Shown: positions 22,826 to 35,618, numbered from the stretch's first letter. The stretch: DNA of 64,000 nt from Rhabdornis inornatus (GCA_013397075.1 VWZS01005954.1:952385-1016384), one strand, 5' to 3'. Made by a program: numbers and translations. Notes: generated from the letters alone by a model not told the origin.

Positions 22826-25599
22826 CTTCTTCTGAGCATCCTGATACGTGTGTGAAATGTGTGTGAAGCCACTCCCTGCTCAGCAGACTGCACCTTCCAA
22901 ACGCAAATTTGCTGCCCCCACTAACAGTAGAACATTTCCTTTTGTGAATAAATGTGAACAATAGCAGGATGGAACTCTTGGCTCTCTTTTAATATAGTCA
23001 ATAAATCCATCCCTAATGAACTTCTTTTCTTCATCTTTGCACATTTCTGTGAAGGAGTTATAATCCCTGTTATCACTTTCCTCTTGGTTTTCTGTGGATT
23101 TAGATCTTGGTCTATGAGGAAGCAGTAGTAAATATAATTGACTGTACCAATAGATAGCAATATTATTTTTTTCCAGGAGCAGTATCTCTGAAAATGATAA
23201 AAATGGTTGATCTGTTCCAAAAATTCCCTGGAATTTATCATGTTGTTTGTGAGTTTTTTGACACAGATAATTAGAGATAAGATAATTTCTCACAGTAATA
23301 GCTTTACATAGTGAAAGTTAAGGTATTTCTTGGTGCTAAAGAGTCTACTTAGTCACTTTTAAATGCTTTTTTCCCACCACTTTCATTGGTGTTTTCCAAT
23401 GTGAAGCCATAGGTGAAGTTCTTTCCTTGTTGCCCTCTTCTTCATTATTTGAGTTTAGTCTTTGATTTGGGTCTTTGCAGGTCTGGTCCCACATCTGACC
23501 TGTTTCTGCAATTACGGTTTGTCATCCTTGAGGAGCTCCTGACCACATTAAAGGTGTCTCTGATCCTTCTGGGGCCAAGACTTTACCCTTTCTGCCCTGT
23601 GAATGGTAAAGCATGTGAACCCTTTAATCTATTCACTCTTCCACTGCTGTGTGTGTGTGAGCAAGTTCTGAGTTTAAATGAATTTAAAACGAAAAAGTTA
23701 CTTCTTTGTACTTTTTTTTTAATTCCCTGATTTCTAGAAAAGATTTTCCACTTTTGCTCTTTTACTTATCCTGTGTCAGATGTCTCCTCTTAGCCTTTCT
23801 TCTTCTTTAAGTCTCCCTGTGCAGCCCCATGAAGTGCCATATGCCATGTGCAGAGCCATCAAGTATCATGTATTTAGCATAAAGTGTCATAATTCTCACT
23901 TTACTTGCTTGCTAACTTAGTGAATACAGATGGCAAAGTATAAAAAAAGTGAACCCTTGCTAGTGCTTCCCAAAGAAAACTGCAAAGTGAATTCAATGTG
24001 CATAAACCAGAACAGAATCAAGGCAAGAAACACTTCTAACCCATGCATTCATTTTATGGGACATGAGAAAAATGTAACCACAGGACAGACATTTCTTTAT
24101 GAATCTCTTTCAATGAAGAATTCTACTTTCATAAGGAATATAAAGTTTTAGTTTTGCTTTTGTATTTGCATGAACATTGCTTGCTATTGAAGATTTTAGC
24201 AGTGTAAGTGTTGCAGTTTTTAATCAGATTTTAAGAACATTGTTTTCTGGCTCCAGCTGCACCAGCTGAATAAAATAATGCCTTCAGCTGCCCCTTCCCA
24301 GGATTTTCCATCTCCTCTTTTCTGCCAGATGTGTTGTCTGAATATTTGTAATCCTTTTCTGATAACATGTGCAGTGCAAAAAAAAGATCATCTACATGCT
24401 TTAAACCAGTCTAGCGTTTTTAAACAAAAAAATTGTGGAGGAACAGTCAAGTCAAGTACTCTGTTAAGAGGTGGTTGGGACATGGTGATCTTTGACCTAT
24501 GATCTTTGGGATACCACAAAGAAAACAAGAGGCAAAAGTGTGAAATACATTCCCACATAATGAGTTTGTGATATTCAGACTGAACTCACTGAGGGATTAT
24601 GGCTGAATGTGTTCCAATATTGTGCTGAATATCACTGATTAATCCCATTTCTTCCCCATTCACTACTGCAAGCAGCTAAAAAAGAAAAAAAGGTTAGGAT
24701 TACGATAATCTAGGCTGGAACCAGGACTAGCTCGGGTGCAGGAGTGACAACTGCTGTAAACATCTCTTATCAAATCCAGACTCCTACCCTATGCTGTTCT
24801 CAGAGCATCAGGCACCATAAAATTGGGCCAGACAAATCTTCTGTACTGTGGTAAATGTTTTCTACGCTGGCCCTCTGAGAGCCCTTGCTGAAAAGTACGA
24901 GGTGTGTTTATCCTATTTTAAATCTATGGGGAGAAATCTTCCTGATCCCTTCAGGATGTGCCCTGCTTTTCCTGCCTGTGGTGCTGTGTGAGACTTTGGA
25001 TGTGGAAATAAAGGCTGCCTGTTGGATGCTGGCACAATCAGCTTGAAAGACTGATCAAGCTTATTTGCCTCCTGCCTAGAAACCTATCAAACAATGCCAA
25101 GAATTAAACTCTGGGATTAGGAAATCTGCCATTTCCAAGATTTGTGGCTCCAGCAGTTGAGTTCATGCCTTGGTGAGGAGCAGGCTGGGAAAGGATTCAC
25201 TCATGTGTCTTCTCTAATTGTTTGTCAGGGAAAGAATTGCCTCAAATTCCTATGAAAACTGGGCAAAATATCACAGTAGACCCAGGCTTTGATTCAGTCT
25301 GTGCCAAGGAATTCTTTGACACCCTCACTGATTATTGGATGTTTCTCATGCACATGGTGTTGTACAAAGACCAGTTTAATAGTCTTCCTGTCACATTTGT
25401 GAGACATCTTTCACTGTAATTTTTGGGAGCCCATTTCCATCTGCAGTGGAGCAGAGAGGTGCAGGATAAGGAACCAGTGGGTTTAGCTGACAGACACCTG
25501 CCATTGGTCTGGGATTTTTCCTGCTATGCTTTGCCAGCCCAAGATACTCCCCGTCAGTTTTTCATGGCAGCACTACAGAGTTCCTTTAGGCAATACAGC
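22826..25599. other. Single-copy sequence with a weak exon-like segment
   Basis: A minus-strand frame of 137 codons (22880-23293) follows a polypyrimidine-AG (CTGCTTCCTCATAG) ending at 23112. It encodes a charged stretch containing KSTENQEESDNRDYNSF. It lacks a good donor and its phase does not join the exons at 21845-21982. The remainder shows nothing recognisable. Confidence 0.45.
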
Positions 25600-25778
25600 A
25601 GGGCACTGGGTAGGGTTGCCCAGAGGAGTTTTGGATGTCCCAACCCTGGAAGTATTCACAGCCAGGATGAGGCTCTGAGCCACCTGGTCTGGTGGAAGGT
25701 GTCCCTGCCCATGGCAGGAAGGTGCAATGAAATTATCTTTAAGGTCCCTTCCAACCCAAACGTTCTATCATTCTATGT
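25600..25778 (+). mobile_element. CR1 LINE, 3' fragment
   Basis: It contains GGGTTGCCCAGAGGAGTTTT, GGTGTCCCTGCCCATGGCAG and the end CCAACCCAAACGTTCTATCA. The 185-codon ORF at 25423-25980 simply reads through this element. Confidence 0.92.
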
Positions 25779-26045
25779 TCACATCTACAACCTCTTCTTG
25801 TCTTCTTCCTTCTCTCACCCAATTCCTGCTCATGAACCTCTTAGGTCAATCCTTTCTGTTACCTTTGATTTAACCAAGGGCTTGCTAGGAAAGGACATTT
25901 TTCTGACAACTCCTCAGAAAAAGCTTTGTGCAGAGCTGACAAGGACACCACGGGTTTGGTGGGGCTCAGCAAACCACTGAAAAGGTGGAAGGTGGTTGAT
26001 TGGAAATTTTTCTGCTCAGACAAACAGCCCTGGAGAAAACACATC

Positions 26046-26072
26046 TAAAGTGCCCATAGGAAGGGCACTTTA
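26046..26072. repeat. Perfect 10-bp stem-loop
   Basis: TAAAGTGCCC-ATAGGAA-GGGCACTTTA: an exact 10-bp inverted repeat with a 7-base loop. No flanking transposon ends explain it. It is shorter than a typical microRNA precursor stem. Confidence 0.85.
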
Positions 26073-28520
26073 ATCCCTTCTGCATAGGATTAGGCTATGG
26101 AAAGAGGTTGATGCAGCTGAATAACAGCACAAGTATGGAGCTAGCTGCTATAATTAGCAATTTCTGATATAGGCTTCAACCCACCCTGCATGACAAGGAT
26201 GGTGTATATCTCTCCATGAGATTATCTTACAAGGAAATAATTTTTGCTTATGTTTGTTTGGCCCCCTGAGTTTTATTTTACAGCAGAACCTCAGCAGATA
26301 AAAGTTAGTGTAGTCCCACTGTGATGCTGGTTTACATGAAAAATCCTTTGCTCACATCCTCAGGGAAATATTTGTCCAAGGACAATAATCCTTATTTTCA
26401 AGGTTATTGTGAGGTGGAAATCACTGATTGTAAACTTGTTTGAAGCTGTGGAGTGAAATAGCAATGTCTGATTTTATGCTATTTATTATACCTTGCATCC
26501 ATTCTGTCTTGAATTGACACTTTTTACTTTTTCCAGTGAAAGCAAAAGCTGGAGAAGGGGCTGAAAAGTGGGCTTGGATGTCGTGGTGGTAAAAATTGGA
26601 CCAGAATGAAGCTAAAGTAAACTTTAATGAATGATTTCAGTAAGAAACCATGATAGGAAAGTTTGTTTGTGATATATGTGCCCACTGTAGCCCAACCTCT
26701 TTGTACATAACTGTAGATACACCAATCAATTTCTATTAATTTAATTGCTTTCTTGCAGAAAATTGAACAACAGCAACAACAACAAAAAGTCAAAATGAAA
26801 CAAACTACAAAGGAGGACAGAACAAATGTTTCTTAAACTGAGTGCCACTGAGAGTTTTTCTTCTTGGCTACACTGTGCTATATTTTTCTCCACATCTTCT
26901 GCTCAGATTAAGAATATTTTCATCTTCTGTAAGGTTAGTAGTGCGTGGGCCTGTACAAAAGCATTCACAGAAATGAAGACTAAAGCTTCATCTCTGTTCA
27001 GCAGCACTGGCAATTTACCATCAATCTTGTTTCTGTATAACATAGAAGCACAAGAAGACATGTATCTTCTCAGCGATTCAAGGCGTATGCTTTCAATGCT
27101 CAAGTTAAAAGGAAGGCAAAGACATGAAAAAACCTGGATCAAAACAGAAAAGTCTACAAGCAGAAATCCAATCCAAAATCTGGGCATTGAATACTCTCAC
27201 TAAGGTACAGAATTATTGCAGTTTCCTGTCATTATGTGACAATGTCTAAAGCTACATAAGTATCTGGAATTTTAATATAGAAGCACATAATAAAACACTG
27301 AAGTATTGATGTACTGTGTGCTTCATCCATGTGCTCATACTCATGACAAGTGGGATCTCAAGGGTGAATGTTTTGCACCTTCACCTCGTGGGGGGTGGGA
27401 GTCCTGTTCTTGTGAGTCACTGGATGAACTAAAAACAAGAACCAGGCTGGAAAGACCTCCTAAACTCCTGCTTTTAGAGTGCTCACCCATTAAGAAGAAA
27501 ATCAGCCTCTACCTTCACTCCAGCCTCCCATGGGAGCACCTTACCAAGATTATAATTTAATTACTTGCCTCTTAGACACAGCTGATTAGGGAAATAGTGG
27601 ATTGTTCAGACTAAAATTGCCAAGCTGCCTAGAGATTCTTATTTGCATCCCTTGCAGAAGATCAGCATTTGCAGTTGCTGAAGGCATGGTTGTATATCTA
27701 GGAAAAAAAGAGGACATCCTGACCTACAAGTCAAGGAAAAGCACCTGCATGGCACAGTGGATGAGCCACTTATTTAGTGTTCCCTGGGCTGCAGAGCTAA
27801 TGGAAAAACAGTGCTAATGAGATCTTGGGTGCATAAAAGACAAGCTGATGTTATTTCCCCACCCACAGCTGTGGCAATGAGGACACCAGCTCTGGAAGTG
27901 ATGCCAGACATGATTTGCAATCTGGATACAAGACTGGGCAGTGATCAAAGCAAAGAACTCAACTTTTTCAATTTGCAAAAGAAAAAGAGGTTAAAAAATA
28001 AACCTTGGAAAGTGCTCTGTACACAAGGTATAAAAAGCTTTTGCAAAGGCAAAATATTGGGTGGTAAAGACTACCTTCAACCTACCAGAAAAACACATTT
28101 CAAGAAGGAGCAGACAAGCAAGCACTAATAACTGGCATTTTTAGCAGTAGGGGCTGTTAGTCACTGCAACAAGCAAGCAAGGGAAGCTGTGTGTTCCCTA
28201 TCTTTTAGTATTGTTAAATCAAGTTTGAACATTTTTGTGAAAATTACACTTTTTTCATGCAGATACACAAACCAACTCAAGTTTAAAGACAAAAACCCAA
28301 ACCAACTGCTAAAAAGGATGCAGAGAAGGTCAAATCACACTGCTGATGGAAAGGAGAAGTTGCTTCATGGAGAGACAATATAAAGTTGGGGAATCTTCCG
28401 TTTGGAGAGGAAAAATTTGAGGGGGTATCCTCAAGATTATTGTCATAAAAATGGTGGTGGATGAGATCAATTCAATCCAATGAGTAGGGAAAATTCCCTG
28501 AAACCACAGGACATGGATTT

Positions 28521-28553
28521 AAAACAAACAAACAAATAAACCAACAAACAAAT
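28521..28553. repeat. (AAAC)n-rich low-complexity tract
   Basis: AAACAAACAAACAAATAAACC and similar units just upstream of the CR1 at 28572. Confidence 0.85.
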
Positions 28554-28571
28554 GAATGTACATAAATGGGG

Positions 28572-29116
28572 TGATTCAAGTCCTCTACTGAACACTGGTG
28601 AGACCCCACCTGCAGAGCTGCATCCAGCTCTGGGATCCCCAACACAGAAAGGATGTGGAGGTGATGTAGGAGTTCAGAGGAAGCCACCAAGGTGATCAGA
28701 GGGATGGAGCAGCTGTGCTGTGAGGAAAAGCTGACGGAATTGGGATTGTTCAGTCTGGAAAAGACAAGGTTTAGGGGTGACATAATTGTGATCTTCTGGT
28801 GCCTGAGGGGAGCAGACACAAAAAGAGGGACTATTTACAAGAGCCTGGAGCGACAGGACAAGGGGGAATGGCTTCAAACTGGCAGAGGGCGGGTTAAGCT
28901 GTGGCTCCCCCAGCCCTGGAAGTGTGGTGAGGGAAGTGAGAGACTGGAACAGATTTCCCAGAGAAGCTGTGGCTCCCCCAGCCCTGGAAGTGTCCAAGGC
29001 CAGGTGGAATGGGTCTTGGAGAAGCCTGGTCTAGTGAAGGGTGTTCCTGCCATGGCAGGGGGCTGGAATGAGATGATCTTTAAAGTCCCTCTCAACCCAA
29101 GTTCTATGATTCTATA
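28572..29116 (+). mobile_element. CR1 LINE, 3' fragment with internal duplication
   Basis: At about 545 bases this is the longest uninterrupted CR1 of the window. It starts near GTGAGACCCCACCTGCAGAG, passes GACAGGACAAGGGGGAATGG and ends CTCAACCCAAGTTCTATGAT. A 30-base block, AAGCTGTGGCTCCCCCAGCC and its next ten bases, occurs at 28896-28925 and again, identical, at 28964-28993. The first copy sits where GATTTAGATTGGATATTAGG is expected, so the element carries a 68-bp internal direct duplication. ORF2 is not intact. Confidence 0.94.
28896..28993. repeat. 68-bp internal direct duplication in CR1
   Basis: Identical 30-base copies at 28896-28925 and 28964-28993, offset by 68 bases. Identity over 30 bases implies a recent event, or template switching during reverse transcription. 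Confidence 0.85.
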
Positions 29117-31813
29117 ACTCTGTATGTATATTTAAACAGAGTGGCTGTGAATGTCTGGAGCTTTGTTGCCACAGGACTTGAGAAGACTGAAAATAGAAAA
29201 ATAACATGGCCAAAATAATGTCAGGGAATATCTGGGAATGCAGCAAACAGTCAGGAGTTATATTCTTTACCATCTCTAATGCATTTAATATGGAATTTGT
29301 GACACTACAAAAGGAAAGGACTGCAGACAGTGACCATGTGTGTGTTGCCTCCTTATTTGCATCTCTTTGTACATGTTATTGGACCCAGTCTCTTAGGATA
29401 TGTTTTATATTCTTATGTTCTTCTTTTAATTAGAGGACAAGGCAATTAGTGGAGATGTGGCCTCTTCCTACATGGGGTCAGATGATGCCAGGCCTCTGGA
29501 AGTTCTATTTTCTGGCCAGATCAGCAGAGTGAGCCTAAAGCAGCCCACCTGCCTCCTCAGGCTGTGCCAGTGGCCTTTGTGCTGGGAGAAATTTTATCCA
29601 TACTGGGGCAGACTGTATCCATTCAGAGCAGAAGTTGGAATAGTGATGGCTTGGTGGATGGATTTGGGAGAGGCTCCATGCTGTGGATCTTCTAAAGTCA
29701 GCAGTGAATCCTGTGGGCTCCATCCTCAGGTGTTTCTCTCCTGTGCATTTGTGTCATCTTCAGAGGAGCTGTGGGTTAACCAAGTCAAAGGGAGGGACCC
29801 ATCTGGGAGGACACCATCCCAGGACAATGAATTCAGGAGACAGAAGGAAGGAGGAGAGGAAGCCCAAAGCTTTGTGGGGGACCACACTTCTGCTTTAGAT
29901 GCCAAAACCTCTTTCTAGTAACTCATGCTGAGAAGCAGATTTATTCCCTCATGTAAATCAGAGCAGACTCTTGATTCCTTGTTAGTATATAAAAGCTGTA
30001 TCCTCATGTGAAGGATTAAGGATTCCTTCTGATTTATAAGTATATATTCTGTATCTCTGTAGAACTGGGGAATGGAGAGCTTTGTTTTGTTTTGAAGTCA
30101 GATGCAGCTAGGAAGAGTTCAGGCATTTCCGGTATATTTCTTTTTTTTCCTTAGAAAAACCCAAGTGACCAAAAGAACCAGGGAAGTAGAGGGTGTGCTT
30201 CTAGATGTACACACCCCTGCAAAAGGACTGTTATTCCTGCATAATTTTTCTCTGTATTTTCTGCAGAATTTCAAGCAGTGTTTCCTATCAACTTTCCCAT
30301 CAGCATCCAAACCCATTTGAGTTTTGTTTCAAAGTCCATCAAGCCCAAGATTCACTGATGTTGTACCAGCACTGTGACGTGTAGTTGGGATTGTTCTCTT
30401 TTGTCTGCCACAGAGCCATCATGTCACATTTTGCTTCACGTTAAATCATTGAGATGAAAAACAAATGTTCTCGTGGATTAGCACAGGATGTAGCCCCAGG
30501 AAATGTTGGCTCAATTCCCATCTTGGTCACATAAGCAGCAAACCCATCACAAGCACTTTGATATATCTGGAATCAAATTCACTGGCAGAAGAGAAGTGAA
30601 ACCTGCAGGTCTCATTTCTCTATTTGTTAATGTAATGGTCATAATATCCAAGTCTCTTGCAGAGTTTGAGGATTGTTTACCCTAACACCCATAATACCAT
30701 GATATTTCTCTATTGAGTATTATATAAGAATCTAGAGGCAAAAGCTAATCATACATGAGGGAAACAAGTAGGCAATGGATTATATGAGAGTAATTCCATG
30801 TGCAGCGTAGTCTAATAAAATTAACATTTGAATGGTGACAAATAGAGAGCCTTTGGGGATGAGAGTGCTGGAAACAAGGAAATAATGAAGAGATTTCTAA
30901 GACGTGAGAAATAAAATGAGATTTATTTTTCGCTCCCTGCCCGATGCTCTTACATTCAAGATTTTCTTTCAGGTGCTGAACAGTAAGTGATGCAAACAAA
31001 ACCATCTGTGTCTGTGCCAGATTTTATTAAATGCTAATCACAGAAGTAAATGGACATATAAAGGAGATAGAACGGTAAACTAAATACAAATCACTGAATA
31101 AAAGAAATGGCATTTTATCATAGGCCACATCACAGGGGGTAGTTTCCTGTCTGGAATGGTCATGAGAGCATTGACATCTTGACTTCAGATGTTCCTGTCG
31201 GTACAAAAATCACACAAATCCATTTGTAGGGGAAGGGTGAGGTTTCCTGGAGTCAAAGACCAACAAATACACGAGGAGTTGTTGGAGGTCATTGGACATA
31301 AACTCACATTTGAGAATGGCTTTTGTGGGTATGGAAGGAGAGGATAACCCAACACCCCTTGCAGCAGTGACAATTCTTGAAAAAATTTCCCTTACAGACC
31401 TCCCTAGAAAGTTCTTGTGAAAATAATGTAGGGCACAGAATGAAGAGGTTAAGCCCTGATCCTACCTGGAGAAGAGCAGGACTTCCAGCACGGTCAAGGC
31501 TGGCTGTGAAAATGGCTGTGCAAGGAGCATTTCACAGAAACCATCTCTCCCCTAGTCTGTGCAAGGCCAGATGCAGCCCAGAATGGAGAATTGTCTTCTA
31601 CCAAAAGGTGAAGGCATCAAGGTTTGGTTTTGTTCCATATTAAAAATAAAGGAGCACCATTTTAAATCTTGGAGGGAAAGGAGAGTTTGGCAAGAAAATG
31701 CCAGTTTCTGTCTCCTTGTAAGACTTAAAGATAGAACAGGAGAGACTTCATTTCCCCAGTGCTCAAACAGCTGTCATTGACTAATCTGGAGTGCATTTAG
31801 ACTCATCTTACAG

Positions 31814-31882
31814 AAAATAAAAATAAATTAAATTATTAAATGTATAAATTAATTTATTAAAATTAATAAATTAAAAAATAAA
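31814..31882. repeat. AT-rich low-complexity tract
   Basis: AAATAAA/ATTAAT permutations make up nearly all of this 69-base stretch. Confidence 0.85.
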
Positions 31883-32870
31883 TCTCTGAAACATGACATT
31901 CTCCTATTTTCATATTCCATTAAAACATAGCTATCTGGAAGAAGAAACAAGCAAATAGACCTTTAAAAAACTGGCATTTCTAGCAAAGCAGAATTGACCA
32001 GTGTTGTATTGCCCTGTATCCTGCAGTGACCTTGTGTTGTTGTCTTCACCTTAGTTAAGTCATTTTAACTTATCTAAGTTAAACCACATGTCTTTAAGAA
32101 GCTCCCCTACACCCTGTGTAACTTTAAATACCCTAAGGGGCTCCAGCAAGTCTGTGCTCCCTGCTGAGACATCTCTGAGCACAGAAGGGAAAATGCATTA
32201 GCTGATGGAAAGATATTAATAGCACAGAGAAAGGTAAAATTCTTTCAGCTCTACCGTAACATATCCAGGCTGTTTGGAATATTTGGCTCTGACTGTGTGT
32301 GTGTACCCAGCGAAGCGTTTACTTTGATCAAGACATTTTGGCAACAATCTCCAATGATAAAATGGGCTTCTGTTAATGAGATCACCTGGACCAGTGACTG
32401 GAGAAATGACAACTGTATATTCCTTTCTAGGTTGTTCAGATATTCCCTGCTTTGTGTTCTGCCTCCAGTCGCAAAGTCAAAGTAAATATCCATCAACTCC
32501 ACAACACTTCTTCTCTGACTTTCCCCTTGAAATCACAGTTTATTTGCATTGGACAGCTTGGCAGCAAACAAGAGATAAGACAAGCCAGGGGAAGAAAATG
32601 TGCAATGTGCACCGTGCCCCAGATTTCTCTTTGTGGCACACGGAATAAATGAACTTGAAACAATCACTTTGATTCAGACGCTGATAAAATTAAGGTCATT
32701 ATTTTACCTTTCCAAGGAGTGCGCAAAATCACGAGATGTTCAGGGCTAAGAGAAGCTAATTCCCCATAATCTCACTCCTGTACAGGTTACAGGCCAGTTG
32801 AGAGTGAGAACAGCTTGGGTCATCATTTAGAGTTGCTCTAAATTATGTCAACAGCAATCAGAAAACTCAC

Positions 32871-32888
32871 CAGCAGCTGGGAATGAGA
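32871..32888 (-). other. Possible 18-nt microexon
   Basis: On the minus strand GGCATTTCCATTTCAG, a good polypyrimidine acceptor, precedes TCTCATTCCCAGCTGCTG, and GTGAGTTTTC follows. The 18 bases keep frame and read SHSQLL. A TGC-containing TTGCGCTGGC lies just upstream of the tract, a layout known from SRRM4-dependent neuronal microexons. The segment could equally be a false exon in a conserved enhancer. Confidence 0.25.
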
Positions 32889-35299
32889 CTGAAATGGAAA
32901 TGCCAGCGCAACTCTGATTATAATGTTTACAGCAAGAAAATTGTCAGAAGGATGATGTTAGTAAAAGGTTTGACTCATGCAGTTAAGCATTTAGAAATCC
33001 ATTCTGCTGCTTTAATGTTTTTGTTGTGACAACATCAGTACAACCCCTAGGAGTGTAATAAGGGATATAGTTCTGTATGAATAATATCTGTGGTGCTGGT
33101 TTCCTTCTTTCTATTGTCCTTTTCCAAGAAGAATTGTATAGGCAGCACAGAATTTCCTTACAGGCTCAATTGATTTTCTCATTTATTTATGTAGGAGGAG
33201 GTCTGTACTTTGAGAACCCTGTAAGGCACTCGAAGATCCTTATGCCTTGATGGAGATCATTCCAGAGTCCTCGACAAGCTCTTCTGAAACCTCTGCCTTT
33301 ATTTGCATGAGAAGGTGAATATTGACTCAACTTTTCTCCACCTCACGCTGAGCCAAGCCAGCAGTCCAGACTCGTGGTGCTGAGTTCCTGATGAGGATCA
33401 ACAATCCTGGAAGACAAAGAGCTTTGGTAGAGTGTTACAGACAACAAGGATCTGATATTTTCAGCTCAGCACCAGGGTAGATTGAGCCCATTTCTGCCTG
33501 TGGGTTCTTCTCCCTAGGTAGAAATATTCTCCTAGTTACCACATGGTGAAATTATTAAGTATCATATTTCCTTTTATCATGTACTGAATTTGCTGAGCTC
33601 CCGCTTGGAATTCTTGATATGAAGATAAAGACCCAGAAAGATATCAGCCTTTAATCTCATTCAATCTTATAAGAATAGTGAGATGATGTGATAGTTTTGT
33701 TACACAGAATTAATGCTGCTGTGACTGAGTCTCCAAATCCATTTTAATTTCTCTCCTTTTTTTTTTTTTCAGGACTTCATAACATCACTTTTGGGATTAA
33801 ACAATCAAGGAAGGAATTTTAGAATGAACTTGCTACCCACTGAGACCTTCTTATTTGTTTTAATTACTGGATTATATCAAGTATGATCCTGATAGCAGAG
33901 CACTGGTGCCAGAGGGGAAGGCTGGCAGAGATTTTCCATTCTAAACACTGATATTCAGTTACCTACAACAACCTCTTATTCCTAGGTTAACAACTCCACC
34001 CCCAGCAGTTGCCTTAGCAGATCGTGTCTTATTAAATTTTATTTTTAGAAAAGCTAATCAAAGTGAGTTTGCCCATTTTCAGGAGTCAGGTTAGTAAAAT
34101 ATTTTGGTTGTTTCAGCATTTCTGAAAAATTCTGGGTATTTTCTATTCCTTTTGCTTCCAGTGAGCATTTCAAAAGAGCTTTTTCATCCCTGAAAAACCA
34201 ATCTAAATCTGAACAAAGTGCTGGTCCTTGGAGATTAGACTAACACTAAATGCATAATTCCCAAATATGTTGTCTGTTCTGGATGCCTTCCAGCCAAAAG
34301 CTGAGCAGGATTTTCTTGGGACTAAGAGTTCTGGACTACAGCAGGTTGAATATTGCAGATGAAGAGTTTCAGTTGTGGTTCACAACGCTGAACCTGTGGA
34401 ATCTATAGGCCTGGGGAATGGAGAATCATGTTTTGCAGAATGGAAAGGATTTACACAGCTTTAGATCCTAATATGAGAAAAATATGATTCAAAGTCTCAC
34501 TGTTCTCCTCCCATCATCAAATAATAACAAATATCATCAAATATCAAGTTTCCTGGTGTAGTTTCCCAAAGATGAAAGCAAAAAGATGTTTCTATGGTTT
34601 AAAATATATGAATAATAGCATAAATGTATGTGGCATCTAAATTATGTTGCCAGATTGGATTAATAATTCCCTTACAGTTAAAATCCATTGTAGCATTTCC
34701 AAAGCTAGGAGTGCTTGAGTTAGTAACTGTATCAATGTATTTTTATTGTTATTTTTTGGTGTGTAATTATAGTGTAGGCAGATGGGAAAACAGGAATAAA
34801 TGAGAGTTGTTGGAATGATGCTCGTTCCTGTTGACCTCATTGATTTGTTTCATGGTGAGCAGAAAAACAACAAGATTTCTGTTCTCCTATTTTAAAATGT
34901 TTTCTAGCATATAAATGTTTTTTTCTTACAGGCATTTGAAGATTATTCTTATTATTTATATTTAGAAGACTCCTGACCAGGAAAGGAATCTAACATTTTA
35001 ATCCTGTCAGACATTAATACAGAGTTTTAACTTTCTGTACATGTGTTAGGAAATGCAGTCAAGGACACAGAGAGATGGAGAGATATTTCTACATCTGGGT
35101 TTTTCAAAGCAGTGCCAGATCAGGAGGATAACTCAGGTGTCCTGTCTACCACCCTCACAAATGTACCCATCATATGATCTCATGGAATGCTGAAAGTTTG
35201 TTTTCAATGGTTTCCTCCGTCCCTGAGTGGTTGATGAATTTTATCTGCATTTGAGCGGACTGAAAACACCTCTGTTTTTGCAATAAAATGGGAACTATT

Positions 35300-35465
35300 T
35301 CTTCACAGAAAGGGCTGTCAAGCACTTGACCAGGCTGCCCAGGGCACTGGTGGAGTCACCATCCCTGGAGGGATTTAAAAGACAGGTAGTTGTGGCACTT
35401 GGGGACATGGTTTAGTGATGGCCTGGTTGGACTGATTGATCCGCCCTAAATGATTCTATGACATG
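35300..35465 (+). mobile_element. CR1 LINE, 3' fragment of another subfamily
   Basis: CTTCACAGAAAGGGCTGTCA, CAGGCTGCCCAGGGCACTGG and CATCCCTGGAGGGATTTAAA, then GGTTGGACTGATTGATC and TGATTCTATGA, match the CR1 branch that ends GGTTGGACTxGATGATCTT. It is more diverged than the CCAACCCAAACC type. Confidence 0.85.
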
Positions 35466-35618
35466 ATTTCCCCCTCAACTCACACCTTCCCCTCAAGATA
35501 ATTCTTCTCAGAAGGCTGGTCGGTTACTGCCAGTGAAGCTGGAAGCCTTTGTTTCTCGGTCTGAGTCACCAGCAAAGCAGGTTTGGACTGTTCAAATACC
35601 TCATTATTCTAATAGTGC
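35466..35618. other. Short single-copy spacer
   Basis: Nothing recognised between the CR1 and the ATC array. Confidence 0.5.

Larger units (their letters stand above)
25779..28571. other. Single-copy sequence, two overlapping opposite-strand ORFs
   Basis: Contains a perfect hairpin at 26046-26072 and a short CAA run near 26767-26787. ATG-initiated ORFs overlap on opposite strands (plus 26826-27203, 125 codons; minus 26903-27187, 94 codons). An AAAC run lies at 28521-28553. No gene could be identified. Confidence 0.5.
29117..35299. other. Largest repeat-poor block
   Basis: About 6.2 kb without CR1. It contains AT-rich low complexity at 31814-31882 and a segment around 32650-33060 that looks conserved by motif content. 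An 18-nt minus-strand microexon candidate lies at 32871-32888 and an octamer ATTTGCAT at 33301-33308. The 153-codon frame at 29457-29918 has no ATG start and no recognised motif. Confidence 0.5.

Noticed and set aside
25423..25980. 185-codon plus-strand ORF
   Set aside because: It reads through the CR1 fragment at 25600-25778, and its start is not supported.
30971..30984. 10-nt microexon between TTTCTTTCAG and ACA|GTAAGT
   Set aside because: The length is not a multiple of three and the donor has a weak -1 base; likely chance.
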